DNA of 64,000 bases from Aurantiacibacter rhizosphaerae (GTDB lineage Bacteria > Pseudomonadota > Alphaproteobacteria > Sphingomonadales > Sphingomonadaceae), in assembly GCF_009807005.1 (NCBI RefSeq), contig NZ_WUBR01000002.1:124001-188000 (forward strand), written 5' to 3'. Shown here piece after piece: positions 42,031-53,129 of the stretch. The notes below the pieces were generated by a model that ran no database searches, had not been told where the DNA came from, and worked only from the letters and a program-made list of their open reading frames with translations. The first letter of the stretch is position 1; each line of letters begins with the position of its first letter. Made by a program: the position numbers and the translations under genes.

Positions 42031-42685
42031 TATCGCCCCCGATACGCCCGAACTGCGCGCGCAGTACGATGGCTGGAGCTTCACGGACGCAAACCGTGAA
42101 AAGGCCGACTGGCATATCAAAAAATATCCCGAAGGCCGCCAGAAAAGCGCGGTTATGCCGCTGCTGGATCTGGCGCAGCGCCAGGTGGGTGCGGAAACCA
42201 ATACGCAGGGCTGGTTGCCGCTGCCGGTGATGGAATACATCGCCGATTATCTCGACATGCCGGTGATCCGCGTGCTGGAGGTGGCCACCTTCTACACCAT
42301 GTATAACCTAGAACCGGTGGGCAAATTCCACGTTCAGGTATGCGGCACCACGCCCTGCATGCTGCGCGGTTCGGATGATCTGATCGCCGCGTGCAAGCAG
42401 CGCGGGATGAAGGCCGGTCACGTTTCCGACGAGGGCCTGTGGTCCTTCACCGAGGTGGAGTGCATGGGCAATTGCGCCACGGCGCCGATGGTGCAGATCA
42501 ACGATGACAATTTCGAGGATCTGACGGCAGAGCGTCTGGACGCGGTTCTGGATGCGCTTGCCGCGGGCGAGCAGCCCAAGGCCGGCACACAGGAGCCGGG
42601 CCGCCATACGTCGGAGCCTTCGGGCGGACCGACGACATTGAAGGAAATGGTCGACGCCAATCACGACTATCGGGGTGAATGGTAG
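42017..42685 (+). CDS. nuoE: NADH-quinone oxidoreductase subunit E
   Basis: The 222-residue 24-kDa subunit that carries the [2Fe-2S] cluster N1a: CGTTPCMLRG and then ECMGNCATAPMVQIN provide the four Cys. The thioredoxin-like fold is preceded by the usual helical N-terminus. A ~45-residue polar C-terminal tail follows. The ATG at 42017 has GGAGG nine bases before it. It overlaps the next small gene by seven bases. Confidence 0.95.
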   Translation: MAARNIAPDTPELRAQYDGWSFTDANREKADWHIKKYPEGRQKSAVMPLLDLAQRQVGAETNTQGWLPLPVMEYIADYLDMPVIRVLEVATFYTMYNLEPVGKFHVQVCGTTPCMLRGSDDLIAACKQRGMKAGHVSDEGLWSFTEVECMGNCATAPMVQINDDNFEDLTAERLDAVLDALAAGEQPKAGTQEPGRHTSEPSGGPTTLKEMVDANHDYRGEW

Positions 42686-42828
42686 TGGATCAGGTCATCC
42701 CCATCCTGATCGCCGTCGTGCTGATCTTCATCGCGTGGAAGGTGCTGAAAGGCATCGTGAAAACCGTTGCGCTGGTGGTGATCCTGGCCGTGGTGGCGTT
42801 CTGGGTGTTTGGAGGGATGATGGCATGA
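42679..42828 (+). CDS. 49-residue single-helix membrane protein
   Basis: A short frame that begins inside the end of nuoE (ATG at 42679) and ends at a TGA overlapped by the next start (ATGA at 42825). It encodes a nearly continuous hydrophobic stretch with two helices (VDQVIPILIAVVLIFIAW and VKTVALVVILAVVAFWVF) broken by a Lys/Gly segment. Being overlapped at both ends and coding for a plausible membrane peptide, it looks genuine, though it is below normal gene-finder length. No family recognised. Confidence 0.6.
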   Translation: MVVDQVIPILIAVVLIFIAWKVLKGIVKTVALVVILAVVAFWVFGGMMA

Positions 42829-43025
42829 TCGACAAGCTTGTCCTGCGCCAGATTGCCCGTGTCGGCCTTGCCGTTGCAAGCCTCAGCTTCATCGGCGGCG
42901 GCGTGCTGATCTTCCTTGGTGCGGACAGGATTGGCGACGGATTGATGATTTTTGGCGGAGTGGCACTGCTGATCTTCGCCCTATTGCTGGCGAGAACGCC
43001 GACAGGAGACAAAGATGCTGGCTGA
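42825..43025 (+). CDS. 66-residue membrane protein before nuoF
   Basis: Two hydrophobic helices (about 10-30 and 37-55) joined by GADRIGDG, with a short polar tail ([10 protein letters not shown]). It is coupled to the preceding mini-gene by ATGA and overlaps nuoF by 11 bases. It does not match NuoJ, NuoK or NuoA. Unknown function; possible accessory or assembly protein for complex I. Confidence 0.65.
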   Translation: MIDKLVLRQIARVGLAVASLSFIGGGVLIFLGADRIGDGLMIFGGVALLIFALLLARTPTGDKDAG

Positions 43026-44307
43026 CAAGGATCGCATCTTCACCAATCTTTACGGGTTCCAGGATTGGGGCCTGAAAGCTGCGCAACAGCGCGGTGATTG
43101 GGACAATACCAAGGATTTGATCGCGCGCGGCAATGATTCCATCATTGACGAGATGAAGGCATCCGGCCTGCGCGGCCGCGGTGGCGCGGGCTTCCCCACC
43201 GGCATGAAATGGTCTTTCATGCCCAAGGAAAGCAAGGATGGCCGTCCGTCCTTCCTAGTGATCAATGCCGACGAATCGGAGCCTGGCAGCTGCAAGGATC
43301 GCGAGATCATTCGCCACGATCCGCACAAGCTGATCGAAGGCGCCCTGATCGCCGGTTTCGCCATGCGGGCAAGGGCGGCCTACATATACATCCGCGGTGA
43401 ATATATCCGCGAAGCCGAGGTTCTGCAGGCCGCCATCGAGGAGGCGTACGACGCTGGCCTGATCGGCAAGAACGCCAGCGGCAGCGGCTATGATTTCGAC
43501 GTCTTTATGCACCGCGGGGCAGGCGCCTATATTTGCGGTGAAGAAACCGCGATGATCGAGAGCCTTGAAGGCAAGAAGGGCCAGCCCCGCCTGAAGCCGC
43601 CGTTCCCCGCAGGTGCCGGTCTCTATGGCTGCCCCACCACGGTGAACAATGTGGAAAGCATCGCCGTGGTGCCCACGATCCTACGCCGCGGCGGCGCATG
43701 GTTCGCCAGCTTCGGCCGTGAAGGCAATGCGGGCACCAAGCTGTTCCAGATCAGCGGCCATGTGGAAAAGCCCTGCGTGGTGGAGGAGGCGATGAGCATC
43801 CCCTTCCGCGAACTGATCGAAAAGCACGCAGGCGGCATTCGCGGCGGATGGGACAATTTGCTGGCCGTAATCCCCGGCGGTTCCTCCGTTCCGCTGGTGC
43901 CGGCAGAGCAGATCATGGACGCCCCGATGGATTTCGACGGGCTGAAGGAAGTGGGTTCTGGCCTCGGCACGGCCGCCGTTATCGTGATGGACAAGTCCAC
44001 TGATATCGTGCGCGCCATCAGCCGCATCTCCTATTTCTACAAGCACGAAAGTTGCGGCCAGTGCACGCCATGCCGCGAAGGCACGGGCTGGATGTGGCGC
44101 GTGATGGAACGGCTGCGCGTGGGCGAAAGCAGCTCCAGAGAAATCGACATGCTGTATGAAGTCACCAAGCAGGTGGAAGGCCACACGATCTGCGCGCTGG
44201 GCGATGCCGCCGCATGGCCGATCCAGGGCCTGCTCAAGCATTTCCGGCCTGAACTCGAACGCCGCATTGAAGAGCGTGAGAATGCCATGCCGGAGGCGGC
44301 GGAATGA
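43015..44307 (+). CDS. nuoF: NADH-quinone oxidoreductase subunit F
   Basis: The 430-residue 51-kDa subunit, which oxidises NADH. The NADH/FMN region has [15 protein letters not shown] and [27 protein letters not shown] (in part glycine-rich); cluster N3 is bound by Cys347, Cys350 and Cys353 in [10 protein letters not shown] and by Cys393. It overlaps the following secreted protein gene by four bases, so that insertion is translationally coupled. Confidence 0.97.
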   Translation: MLADKDRIFTNLYGFQDWGLKAAQQRGDWDNTKDLIARGNDSIIDEMKASGLRGRGGAGFPTGMKWSFMPKESKDGRPSFLVINADESEPGSCKDREIIRHDPHKLIEGALIAGFAMRARAAYIYIRGEYIREAEVLQAAIEEAYDAGLIGKNASGSGYDFDVFMHRGAGAYICGEETAMIESLEGKKGQPRLKPPFPAGAGLYGCPTTVNNVESIAVVPTILRRGGAWFASFGREGNAGTKLFQISGHVEKPCVVEEAMSIPFRELIEKHAGGIRGGWDNLLAVIPGGSSVPLVPAEQIMDAPMDFDGLKEVGSGLGTAAVIVMDKSTDIVRAISRISYFYKHESCGQCTPCREGTGWMWRVMERLRVGESSSREIDMLYEVTKQVEGHTICALGDAAAWPIQGLLKHFRPELERRIEERENAMPEAAE

Positions 44308-45050
44308 TCCGTTCAACTTGTCTTGCAGCGGCTGCTACCCTTGCCCTGTCCAGTGTTCCCGCGCAGGCGCAGGACGCTCGCGAAAACAACAACGGCTTGC
44401 AGACCGGCACCCGTTTTGAGCGTGAGCCGGAAACCCCCGATGCTGCCAAGGGGCGCTGGATGCAGAAACGCGTGGCAAATTGCGTGTTTAATCGCGACAA
44501 GGATGCGGTGCGCGAAATCCTGGCGAACAGTGATTTCTACTCGATCCAGTTCGACAGCATCGACTCCGATCCTGAAACCCTGTTTGACGATCTGAATGTG
44601 GAACACTGCATCGGTCGCCTGATGCGCGGGGCCGACAACAGGGTCTATCATACATACATGCAAATCCAGTATTCGACATTGCGCAATCTGCTTGCCGAAG
44701 AAGCCTATCTGCAGGATTTCGATGGGCCGCCGGCTGTCGGTGCCGACACAGCGCAGCACATTGCCGAACGTTTTGACGGCCGCGCCGTCCATCCGCAAAT
44801 TTCCACGATGGCATCAATGGTCGATTGCATGACCTATCGCGCCGGTGCGCAAACCCATGCACTGCTGCGGGCGCGGCCGGGCTCCGACGATGAAGAAGAG
44901 GCGATCAATGCCCTTGGTCCGGTAATCGTGTCTTGCGCCAACACCAACGAGGATCAGTTGCAAATTCCAACCTCGCTCATTCGCCAGATGGCCGCTGACG
45001 GTCTCTGGTCGCGTAGCTACTACGGCTCCACCGCCGCAGGAGAGGGCTAA
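44304..45050 (+). CDS. secreted four-Cys protein between nuoF and nuoG
   Basis: A 248-residue protein with a Sec signal peptide (about 22 residues, cleavage after AQA). The mature chain has four Cys (in ANCVF, EHCIG, VDCMT and VSCAN) that could form two disulfides. It is mostly helical, with no known domain or enzyme motif. It is coupled to nuoF by ATGA and to nuoG by TAATG, yet a periplasmic protein is not part of known complex I. It may have been captured by the operon or may serve the periplasmic face of the complex. Confidence 0.75.
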   Translation: MIRSTCLAAAATLALSSVPAQAQDARENNNGLQTGTRFEREPETPDAAKGRWMQKRVANCVFNRDKDAVREILANSDFYSIQFDSIDSDPETLFDDLNVEHCIGRLMRGADNRVYHTYMQIQYSTLRNLLAEEAYLQDFDGPPAVGADTAQHIAERFDGRAVHPQISTMASMVDCMTYRAGAQTHALLRARPGSDDEEEAINALGPVIVSCANTNEDQLQIPTSLIRQMAADGLWSRSYYGSTAAGEG

Positions 45051-47038
45051 TGCCGACAGTCAAAGTAGACGGACAGGAAATCGCGGTTCCGGACGGCGCC
45101 ACCGTGCTCCAGGCTTGCGAGCTTGCAGGCAAGGAAATCCCGCGTTTCTGCTATCACGAGCGCCTGAGCATCGCTGGCAACTGCCGCATGTGCCTGGTGG
45201 AAGTGAAGCCCGGCCCGCCCAAGCCGCAGGCGAGCTGCGCGCTGCCCGCGACAGAGGGGCAGGAAATCCGCACCGACAGCGAGATGGTGAAGACCGCGCG
45301 CGAAGGCGTGATGGAATTCCTGCTGATCAACCACCCGCTCGATTGCCCGATCTGCGATCAGGGCGGCGAGTGTGATCTGCAGGACCAGAGCCTGATGTAT
45401 GGCCGCGGTGCCACGCGCTATCACGAGAACAAGCGCGCCGTGACCGAGAAGTTCATGGGTCCGCTGATCAAGACGGTGATGACCCGCTGCATCCATTGCA
45501 CCCGCTGCGTCCGCTTCTCCGAGGAGATCGCCGGCGTGGACGAAATCGGCGCGCTATATCGCGGCGAGGACATGCAGATCACAACTTATCTGGAGCAGGC
45601 GGCCAAGCACGAGCTTTCCGCCAATGTGATCGACCTTTGCCCGGTCGGCGCGCTCACCAGCGGCCCATATGCGTACGAATCGCGTCCATGGGAGCTGAAG
45701 AAGACCATGGGCATCGACGTGTCCGATGCGGTTGGCTCCAACATTCGGATCGACAGCCGCGGACGCGAAGTGCTGCGTGTGTTGCCGCGCATCAATGATG
45801 ACGTGAACGAGGAATGGATCTCGGACAAGGCGCGCTACCAGGTCGATGGCCTGACGCGCCGCCGTCTCGACAAGGTCTGGATCCGCAAGCGTGGCAAGCT
45901 GGAACAGGCCAGCTGGGACGAGGCCTTCAAGGCCATCGCCAAGGCAAAGCCGGGCAAAGGCATTGCTGCCATCGCTGGCGATCTGGTGGATTGCGAAACG
46001 ATGTTTGCGGCCAAGGCGCTGCTGAAGGCGGCGGGCTCCAAACTGTTCGAAAGCCGTCAGACGGGGATGGACTATGATGTGTCCAACCTGGCGGCCGTCA
46101 ATTTCAACAGCACCTTTGCCGGTATAGAGGAGGCACAGGCCATCCTTATCGTCGGCAGCCAAATACGCTGGGAAGCGCCGCTGATCAATGTTCGCCTGCG
46201 CAAGGCGGTGAAGCGCGGGGCCAAGGTGTTCGTAGTTGGTCCTGAGTGGGATACGACTTATCCTGCTGAATTCCTTGGCGAAGATGTTCGAGTATTGGGC
46301 AATCTGCCCGCGCATGTGAGCGACGCGTTCAATGATGCGGAGAATTCCGCCGTCATTCTGGGCGCAGGTGGCTTTGCCGCCGGGGCGCACGGTGCGGCGA
46401 TGGCTGCGGCCAGCACGCTGGGCGCAACCTTCAACGCCCTGCACACAGCAGCAGCGCGCATGGGCGCTCTGATGCTGGGCTTTGCCAGCAAGGGCGGAAT
46501 TGCTGATATCGTGGCCGCCAAGCCGAAGGTCGTGCTGGCCCTGGGCGCGGATGAAGTGGACTGGAGCCAGTTTGCAGACAGTCTGAAGGTCTTCATCGGC
46601 CATCACGGGGACAAGGGTGCGCATGCCGCAGACATCATTCTGCCGGCCTCCGCCTACACCGAAAAGGCTGGCACTTACGTCAACACCGAGGGCCGCGTGC
46701 AGTTTGCCGACAAGGCGATCTTCGCCCCCGGCGATGCTCGCGAAGACTGGACAATCCTGCGCGCGCTGGCCGATGCGCTGGGTGTGAACGTCGGTTTCGA
46801 CAGTTTTGACCAGCTGCGCGCTGCGATGGTGAAGGACGTGCCCGCATTGGGTGAGGAAGGGCTGGCCGATTATGGCGCCATGCCATCCGCCCCGGCAGGC
46901 GCCTCTGCATCGGGCTCGCTCGGCTATCCCATCAAGGATTTCTACCTCACCAATTCCATCGCCCGCGCCAGCGTGGTGATGCAGCGGTGCTCGGATGAAT
47001 TGATCCATGGCGATACGATGAAGGAGGCCGCGGAATGA
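45050..47038 (+). CDS. nuoG: NADH-quinone oxidoreductase subunit G
   Basis: The 662-residue 75-kDa subunit. The N-terminal ferredoxin-like part binds N1b by Cys34, Cys45, Cys48 and Cys63 ([16 protein letters not shown]), then the N5 and N4 sites with [14 protein letters not shown] and [10 protein letters not shown]...DLCPVGALT. The rest is a molybdopterin-oxidoreductase-like fold that has lost its cofactor. The start overlaps the previous stop by one base. Confidence 0.97.
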   Translation: MPTVKVDGQEIAVPDGATVLQACELAGKEIPRFCYHERLSIAGNCRMCLVEVKPGPPKPQASCALPATEGQEIRTDSEMVKTAREGVMEFLLINHPLDCPICDQGGECDLQDQSLMYGRGATRYHENKRAVTEKFMGPLIKTVMTRCIHCTRCVRFSEEIAGVDEIGALYRGEDMQITTYLEQAAKHELSANVIDLCPVGALTSGPYAYESRPWELKKTMGIDVSDAVGSNIRIDSRGREVLRVLPRINDDVNEEWISDKARYQVDGLTRRRLDKVWIRKRGKLEQASWDEAFKAIAKAKPGKGIAAIAGDLVDCETMFAAKALLKAAGSKLFESRQTGMDYDVSNLAAVNFNSTFAGIEEAQAILIVGSQIRWEAPLINVRLRKAVKRGAKVFVVGPEWDTTYPAEFLGEDVRVLGNLPAHVSDAFNDAENSAVILGAGGFAAGAHGAAMAAASTLGATFNALHTAAARMGALMLGFASKGGIADIVAAKPKVVLALGADEVDWSQFADSLKVFIGHHGDKGAHAADIILPASAYTEKAGTYVNTEGRVQFADKAIFAPGDAREDWTILRALADALGVNVGFDSFDQLRAAMVKDVPALGEEGLADYGAMPSAPAGASASGSLGYPIKDFYLTNSIARASVVMQRCSDELIHGDTMKEAAE

Positions 47039-48087
47039 CCGAGTTCTTCATCTCGCTTGGCATGGATGCGACCTGGGCAATCGTCGTCGCGTCTATCTGT
47101 GGCATCCTGCTGATCGCATTGCCGCTGATGCTGGCCGTGGCCATGATCATCTACGTGGATCGCAAGGTGTGGGCGGCGATCAACCTGCGCCGTGGACCCA
47201 ATGTGGTCGGCCCGTTCGGGCTGCTGCAAAGTTTTGCCGATGGTCTGAAGGTGTTCCTGCAGGAAACCATCATTCCCAGCGCCTCCAACAAGGGTATCTT
47301 CCTGCTTGCGCCGATCATCACCTTCACGGTGGCGCTGGTGGCATGGGCGGTGATCCCCTTTGATGCTGGCGTGGTACTGGCGGATATCAATGTCGGCCTG
47401 CTCTATATTCTCGCGATCAGTTCGCTGTCGGTTTACGGCGTGACGATGGCGGGCTGGGCGTCCAACTCCAAATACCCGTTCTTCTCGGCCATGCGTGCCG
47501 CTGCGCAGATGATTTCCTATGAAGTCTCCATCGGCTTCATCCTCGTCTGCGTGGTGCTGTATGCAGGCACCTTCAACCTCTCGGCTATCGTGGAGATGCA
47601 ACGCGGCCACGGGTTCGGCTTCGTCAACGGCTATTGGTTCAACCTGTTGCTGTTCCCGATGTGGGTGGTGTTCTTCATCTCCAGCCTGGCCGAAACGCAG
47701 CGCGTTCCCTTCGACCTTACCGAGGCGGAGAGCGAGTTGGTGGCTGGCTATCAGACCGAATATTCCTCCATGGCCTTCGCACTCTTCTGGCTGGGTGAAT
47801 ATGCCAACATCCTGCTGATGTGCGCGCTCAACACGCTGCTGTTCTTCGGTGGCTGGCTGCCTCCTGTGGAAATCGAATTCCTCTACTGGGTGCCGGGTAT
47901 CGTCTGGTTTCTGCTGAAAACCTTCTTCTTCTTCTTCATGTTCAGCTGGGTGATGGCGACCGTACCGCGCTATCGCTATGACCAGTTGATGCGACTTGGC
48001 TGGAAGGTGTTCCTGCCGATGAGCCTCATCTTCGTGGTCGTGATCTCCGGCTGGCTGATGCTAACACGTTATGGAGGTGCGGCATGA
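47035..48087 (+). CDS. nuoH: NADH-quinone oxidoreductase subunit H
   Basis: The 350-residue membrane subunit at the junction with the hydrophilic arm, eight helices. [23 protein letters not shown] is the conserved E/D-x-K loop (here D in place of the usual E), and [21 protein letters not shown] is the family signature of the quinone channel. Overlaps nuoG and nuoI by four bases each. Confidence 0.97.
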   Translation: MTEFFISLGMDATWAIVVASICGILLIALPLMLAVAMIIYVDRKVWAAINLRRGPNVVGPFGLLQSFADGLKVFLQETIIPSASNKGIFLLAPIITFTVALVAWAVIPFDAGVVLADINVGLLYILAISSLSVYGVTMAGWASNSKYPFFSAMRAAAQMISYEVSIGFILVCVVLYAGTFNLSAIVEMQRGHGFGFVNGYWFNLLLFPMWVVFFISSLAETQRVPFDLTEAESELVAGYQTEYSSMAFALFWLGEYANILLMCALNTLLFFGGWLPPVEIEFLYWVPGIVWFLLKTFFFFFMFSWVMATVPRYRYDQLMRLGWKVFLPMSLIFVVVISGWLMLTRYGGAA

Positions 48088-48569
48088 CCGTCGCCCATCT
48101 GATAAAATCGTTCACCCTATGGGAATTCCTGAAGGCGCACGCCCTCACGCTGAAGTATTTCTTCAAGCCCAAGGTGACGATCAACTATCCGTTCGAAAAG
48201 AACCCGCTTTCCCCACGTTTCCGCGGTGAGCATGCGCTGCGTCGCTATCCCAACGGGGAAGAGCGCTGCATTGCCTGCAAGCTGTGCGAGGCGGTATGCC
48301 CGGCGCAGGCGATCACCATCGAGAGTGAGCCGCGCAGCGACGGCAGCCGCCGCACGACGCGCTATGACATCGACATGACCAAGTGCATCTATTGCGGCTT
48401 CTGCCAGGAAGCTTGTCCGGTGGATGCCGTGGTGGAAGGGCCGAACTTCGAATACGCGACCGAAACGCGCGAAGAACTGCTTTACGACAAGGCAAAACTG
48501 CTGGCGAACGGGGACAAGTGGGAGCGGGCAATCGCCGCGAACCTTGAAGCCGACGCGCCCTACCGCTAA
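48084..48569 (+). CDS. nuoI: NADH-quinone oxidoreductase subunit I
   Basis: The 161-residue 23-kDa subunit with two [4Fe-4S] clusters, N6a and N6b: [12 protein letters not shown] (Cys62, 65, 68, 72) and [12 protein letters not shown] (Cys101, 104, 107, 111). An N-terminal amphipathic helix contacts the membrane. A 44-base gap separates it from nuoJ, the longest in the operon. Confidence 0.97.
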   Translation: MTVAHLIKSFTLWEFLKAHALTLKYFFKPKVTINYPFEKNPLSPRFRGEHALRRYPNGEERCIACKLCEAVCPAQAITIESEPRSDGSRRTTRYDIDMTKCIYCGFCQEACPVDAVVEGPNFEYATETREELLYDKAKLLANGDKWERAIAANLEADAPYR

Positions 48570-48613
48570 CCGCGCCGCAAGACTCGACACGCGATGATAT
48601 CTAGGGGTTCATT

Positions 48614-49231
48614 TTGACCGTCTTCGCTTTCTATCTGTTTGCCGCATTGATGCTCGCTTCCGGCGCGCTCACTATCTTTGCGCGCAACCCGGTGCATTCC
48701 GTGCTCTGGCTCATCCTCGCCTTCTTCAACGCGGCGGGCCTGATGGTGCTCGTCGGGGCTGAATTCCTGGCGATGCTGCTGGTGGTGGTCTACGTGGGCG
48801 CCGTCGCCGTGCTGTTCCTGTTCGTGGTGATGATGCTGAACATCGATTTTGCCGAAATGCGCGCAGGCTTCATGAAGAACGCGCCGCTGGGCGTGGCCAT
48901 CGCGGTGATCCTGCTGGCAGAGCTGGTGCTGGGCATCGGTGCCTATCGCGCCGGCAAGATTGCCCTTGGCACGCCCGATGGCAGCGCTGCGCCGCTGGTG
49001 GGTGAAAGCAATGTCGAAAACCTGGGAGCGCTGCTTTACGGCAATTACCTGTTCCTGTTCGAAACCGCCGGCATCATCCTGCTGGTGGCCATGGTGGGTG
49101 CCATCGTGCTGACCCACCGTGAACAGCGCAGCACGCGCGGCCATCAGGACATTGCAAAGCAGAACGCGCGCAACCCCAATGAGGCGACGCGCAATGTCAG
49201 TCCCGAAGTGGGCAAGGGGGTCGAGCTATGA
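48614..49231 (+). CDS. nuoJ: NADH-quinone oxidoreductase subunit J
   Basis: A 205-residue subunit with five transmembrane helices; [28 protein letters not shown] is present in the third helix, where the pi-bulge lies. A polar ~45-residue tail follows the last helix. It starts at TTG. Coupled to nuoK by ATGA. Confidence 0.95.
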   Translation: MTVFAFYLFAALMLASGALTIFARNPVHSVLWLILAFFNAAGLMVLVGAEFLAMLLVVVYVGAVAVLFLFVVMMLNIDFAEMRAGFMKNAPLGVAIAVILLAELVLGIGAYRAGKIALGTPDGSAAPLVGESNVENLGALLYGNYLFLFETAGIILLVAMVGAIVLTHREQRSTRGHQDIAKQNARNPNEATRNVSPEVGKGVEL

Positions 49232-49533
49232 TCGGCATCGAACATTATCTCGTGGTGAGTTCTATCCTGTTCGTCATCGGCGTGCTGGGTATCTTCCTCA
49301 ACCGCAAGAACATCATCATCATCCTGATGGCGATTGAACTGATCCTGCTGTCGGTGAATTTGAACCTCGTCGCTTTCAGTGCCTATCTGAACGATCTGAC
49401 CGGGCAGGTCTTCGCCATGTTCGTACTCACCGTGGCAGCGGCAGAAGCTGCCATCGGCCTCGCCATTCTCGTGACCTATTTCCGTAACCGCGGCACCATC
49501 GCGGTGGACGACGTAAACCGGATGAAGGGATAG
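49228..49533 (+). CDS. nuoK: NADH-quinone oxidoreductase subunit K
   Basis: A 101-residue three-helix subunit of normal length. The two buried glutamates of the proton path are in [11 protein letters not shown] and [11 protein letters not shown]. Confidence 0.97.
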   Translation: MIGIEHYLVVSSILFVIGVLGIFLNRKNIIIILMAIELILLSVNLNLVAFSAYLNDLTGQVFAMFVLTVAAAEAAIGLAILVTYFRNRGTIAVDDVNRMKG

Positions 49534-49536
49534 ACC

Positions 49537-51597
49537 TTGAACTCGATCCTTATCATCGTTTTCGCGCCGCTTCTGGCCGCGATCATCGCCGGGCTGGGTG
49601 GCCGCCTGATGGGCCACACCGCCGCCAAGGTGTTGACCACGGGCGCGCTGTTCCTGGCTTGTGGCCTTAGCTGGCCGATCTTCCTGTCGTTTATCGGTGG
49701 CGATGCGCAGGCCAGCGTCACGCCCGTGCTGACGTGGGTGCAATCGGGTGACATGTCATTCGACTGGGCGCTGCGTGTCGATACGCTGACGGCTATTATG
49801 CTGGTGGTAATCACCACCGTTTCCGCGCTCGTCCACCTCTATAGCTGGGGCTATATGGAGGAAGATCCGGACCAGAGCCGCTTCTTCGCCTATCTCTCGC
49901 TGTTCACCTTCGCCATGCTGATGCTGGTGACGGCTAACAATTTGGTACAGATGTTCTTCGGGTGGGAAGGCGTGGGCCTTGCCAGCTATCTGCTGATCGG
50001 CTTCTGGTACAAGAAGCCTTCCGCCAATGCCGCCGCAATCAAGGCTTTCGTGGTGAACCGCGTGGGCGACCTTGGCTTCATGCTCGGCATCTTCGGCACA
50101 TTCCTGGTGTTCCAGACCACCAGCATTCCCGAAATTCTTGCCGCAGCCTCTGCGATGCAGGGCAGCACCATCACCTTCATGGGCGCTCGCTGGGATACGA
50201 TGACAATCATCTGCCTGCTGCTGTTCGTGGGTGCGATGGGCAAATCCGCGCAGTTGGGCCTGCACACCTGGCTACCGGACGCGATGGAAGGCCCGACGCC
50301 TGTTTCCGCCCTGATCCATGCCGCCACCATGGTGACCGCGGGCGTATTCATGGTGTGCCGTCTTTCGCCGATGTTCGAAGCTGCGCCGGATGCGCTGGCC
50401 GTCGTCACAGTGGTTGGCGCTGCCACCTGCTTCTTTGCTGCAACGATCGGCACCACGCAGTGGGATATCAAGCGCGTGATCGCCTATTCCACCTGTTCGC
50501 AGCTTGGCTACATGTTCTTTGCCGCAGGCGTGGGTGCCTATGGTGCGGCCATGTTCCACCTGTTCACGCACGCCTTCTTCAAGGCCCTGCTGTTCCTTGG
50601 TGCAGGCTCGGTCATCCATGCCATGCATCATGAGCAGGACATGCGGTATTACGGCGGCCTGCGGAAGCAGATCCCCGTCACCTTCTGGGCGATGATGTTC
50701 GGCACGCTGGCGATTACCGGCGTGGGTGTTTACCACCTCGGCGCAGGCTTTGCTGGGTTCTGGTCGAAGGATGCCATCCTCGAAGTCGCATATGCATCGG
50801 CGGGTGAATATTCATCGCTGGCCTTCTGGCTTGGCACGATCGCCGCGCTGCTCACCAGTTTCTACAGCTGGCGCCTGATGTTCCTCACCTTCTGGGGCAA
50901 GCCGCGCTGGATCGAGAGCGAGCATATCCAGCACGCCGTCCACCACGGGCATGACGAGCCGGACGAGGCGAACCCCGCTTCTCAGGAAGATGCAGGCCAT
51001 GACGTGACGCATGCCGTGCCGGATCCAAAGCATGGTGACGGAACCGGCGGATACCATCCGCATGAAAGCCCGATTGCCATGCTCATTCCGCTATTGGTGC
51101 TCAGCATCGGTGCAATCTTTGCAGGACAGGTGTTCCACGATGCCTTCCTCGATCAGCCCGGCTTCTGGAACGGCTCCATCGCCTATAATGAGCACCTGAT
51201 GCACGCCATGCACGAGGTTCCGACGCTGGTGAAATATGCCGCGCTTATCGTGATGGTGCTGGGCTTTGTCGGCGCCTGGTATGCATACATCCGCAACACA
51301 AGCGTTCCGCGCCAGACAGCGGAGCAGCTTGGCCCGGTCTATCGCTTCGTTCTGAACAAGTGGTATTTCGACGAGCTTTACAACTTCATCTTCGTGAAGC
51401 CTGCCTTCTGGCTCGGCCGCATCTTCTGGAAGAAGGGTGACGAGGGCACGATCGATCGCTTCGGCCCCAACGGCGTCGCCTGGGTCGTGTCGCAGGGCAG
51501 CGGTTTTGCGAAGAAAGTCCAGTCCGGTTATCTTACGAGTTACGCCCTGATCATGCTGCTTGGCCTTGTCGCCGCTATCACCTGGGTGCTGTTCTGA
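49537..51597 (+). CDS. nuoL: NADH-quinone oxidoreductase subunit L
   Basis: A 686-residue antiporter-like subunit with 16 helices and the long lateral helix at the C-terminus. The key Glu lies in [24 protein letters not shown] (in part) and the Lys in [33 protein letters not shown] (in part). A His/Asp/Glu-rich insert (about 465-505) lies in a loop. It begins at TTG, three bases after nuoK. Confidence 0.97.
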   Translation: MNSILIIVFAPLLAAIIAGLGGRLMGHTAAKVLTTGALFLACGLSWPIFLSFIGGDAQASVTPVLTWVQSGDMSFDWALRVDTLTAIMLVVITTVSALVHLYSWGYMEEDPDQSRFFAYLSLFTFAMLMLVTANNLVQMFFGWEGVGLASYLLIGFWYKKPSANAAAIKAFVVNRVGDLGFMLGIFGTFLVFQTTSIPEILAAASAMQGSTITFMGARWDTMTIICLLLFVGAMGKSAQLGLHTWLPDAMEGPTPVSALIHAATMVTAGVFMVCRLSPMFEAAPDALAVVTVVGAATCFFAATIGTTQWDIKRVIAYSTCSQLGYMFFAAGVGAYGAAMFHLFTHAFFKALLFLGAGSVIHAMHHEQDMRYYGGLRKQIPVTFWAMMFGTLAITGVGVYHLGAGFAGFWSKDAILEVAYASAGEYSSLAFWLGTIAALLTSFYSWRLMFLTFWGKPRWIESEHIQHAVHHGHDEPDEANPASQEDAGHDVTHAVPDPKHGDGTGGYHPHESPIAMLIPLLVLSIGAIFAGQVFHDAFLDQPGFWNGSIAYNEHLMHAMHEVPTLVKYAALIVMVLGFVGAWYAYIRNTSVPRQTAEQLGPVYRFVLNKWYFDELYNFIFVKPAFWLGRIFWKKGDEGTIDRFGPNGVAWVVSQGSGFAKKVQSGYLTSYALIMLLGLVAAITWVLF

Positions 51598-53129
51598 TGG
51601 GCGGCTTTCCTATCCTCTCCGTCATGATGCTGGTGCCCCTGCTGGGGGCCATCGCCTGCCTGTTCATGGACGCAAAGCCCGCGCGCATGGTGGCGCTGCT
51701 GGCCACGCTGATCGATCTGGCGCTGGGCATCGTGCTTTGGGCCAATTACGATATCGGCGGCGCGCAGTGGCAGTTTACTGAAAGCGCGGGCCTGTTCGCA
51801 GGGTTCGAATATGCGCTCGGCATTGATGGCATTGCCCTGATGCTGATCATGCTCAGCGTTTTCCTGATGCCCATCTGCATCGGCGCAAGCTGGGAAGCCA
51901 TTACCAAGCGCGTGGGAGAATACATGGCGGCCTTCCTGCTGATGGAAGTGCTGATGATCGGCGTGTTCGCCGCGCAGGATATCTTCCTGTTCTACATCTT
52001 CTTCGAAGCTGGCCTGATCCCGATGTATCTGATCATCGGCGTGTGGGGCGGCCAGAACCGTATTTACGCGGCCTACAAGTTCTTCCTCTACACCCTGCTG
52101 GGATCGGTACTGATGCTGATCGCCATGCTGTGGATGGTGAACGAGGCCGGCACCAGTTCCGTCCCCGTGCTGATGGAATATGATTTCGCGCCCGAAGCGC
52201 AAACCTGGCTGTGGCTCGCATTCTTCGCCAGTTTCGCGGTGAAGATGCCCATGTGGCCGGTGCATACCTGGCTGCCCGATGCCCACGTGCAGGCGCCTAC
52301 TGCGGGCTCCGTCATCCTGGCAGGCGTGTTGCTGAAACTGGGGGGCTACGGCTTCATCCGTTTCAGTCTGCCGATGTTCCCTGATGCCAGCGCACAGTTC
52401 GCCTGGCTGGTGTGGGGCCTTTCCATGATTGCCGTGGTACTCACCAGCCTCATCGCGCTGGTGCAGGCTGACATGAAGAAGCTAATCGCCTACTCGTCGG
52501 TTGCCCATATGGCCATCGTGACCGTCGGCCTGTTCGCATTCAACGTGCAGGGCCTGGAAGGCGCGATGATGATCATGCTGGGCCATGGCCTGGTATCCGG
52601 CGCATTGTTCCTGTGCGTGGGCGTGATTTACGATCGCCTGCATACGCGTGAGATCGATCGTTACGGCGGCCTTGCCATTAACATGCCGGCCTATGCGGTG
52701 TTGTTCATGCTGTTCACCATGGCCAGCGTTGGCCTGCCGGGCACCAGCAACTTCGTGGGTGAGTTCCTTGCACTGGCCGGCATCTATCAGGCCAACAGCT
52801 GGGTAGCTTTTGTATGCACCACTGGCATCATCCTTGGTGCGGCATACATGCTGTACCTCTATCGCCGCGTCGTCTTCGGCATTCAGAAGAATGCAGACGC
52901 CGCTGCCATGCCCGATCTTTCCGTCCGCGAATATCTGCTGCTTGGCCCGATTGCCGCAGCCGTGTTGTGGATGGGCGTTTATCCTGAAAGCTTCCTTGCT
53001 CCCATGCGTGCCGATATCGAACTTCTCGACACCCGTCTTGCTGCGTCCGCCCCTGAGGGCGATGCGCATCTGGCCATCGGGGAAGGCGCACCGCCTGCAG
53101 AAGAGCATGCCGAAGGGGGAGCGCACTGA
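51597..53129 (+). CDS. nuoM: NADH-quinone oxidoreductase subunit M
   Basis: A 510-residue antiporter-like subunit. FFEAGLIPMYLIIGVWGG holds the conserved Glu and FAVKMPMWPVHTWLPDAHVQAPTAGS (in part) the Lys of the half-channel. It overlaps nuoL and nuoN by one base each. Confidence 0.97.
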   Translation: MGGFPILSVMMLVPLLGAIACLFMDAKPARMVALLATLIDLALGIVLWANYDIGGAQWQFTESAGLFAGFEYALGIDGIALMLIMLSVFLMPICIGASWEAITKRVGEYMAAFLLMEVLMIGVFAAQDIFLFYIFFEAGLIPMYLIIGVWGGQNRIYAAYKFFLYTLLGSVLMLIAMLWMVNEAGTSSVPVLMEYDFAPEAQTWLWLAFFASFAVKMPMWPVHTWLPDAHVQAPTAGSVILAGVLLKLGGYGFIRFSLPMFPDASAQFAWLVWGLSMIAVVLTSLIALVQADMKKLIAYSSVAHMAIVTVGLFAFNVQGLEGAMMIMLGHGLVSGALFLCVGVIYDRLHTREIDRYGGLAINMPAYAVLFMLFTMASVGLPGTSNFVGEFLALAGIYQANSWVAFVCTTGIILGAAYMLYLYRRVVFGIQKNADAAAMPDLSVREYLLLGPIAAAVLWMGVYPESFLAPMRADIELLDTRLAASAPEGDAHLAIGEGAPPAEEHAEGGAH

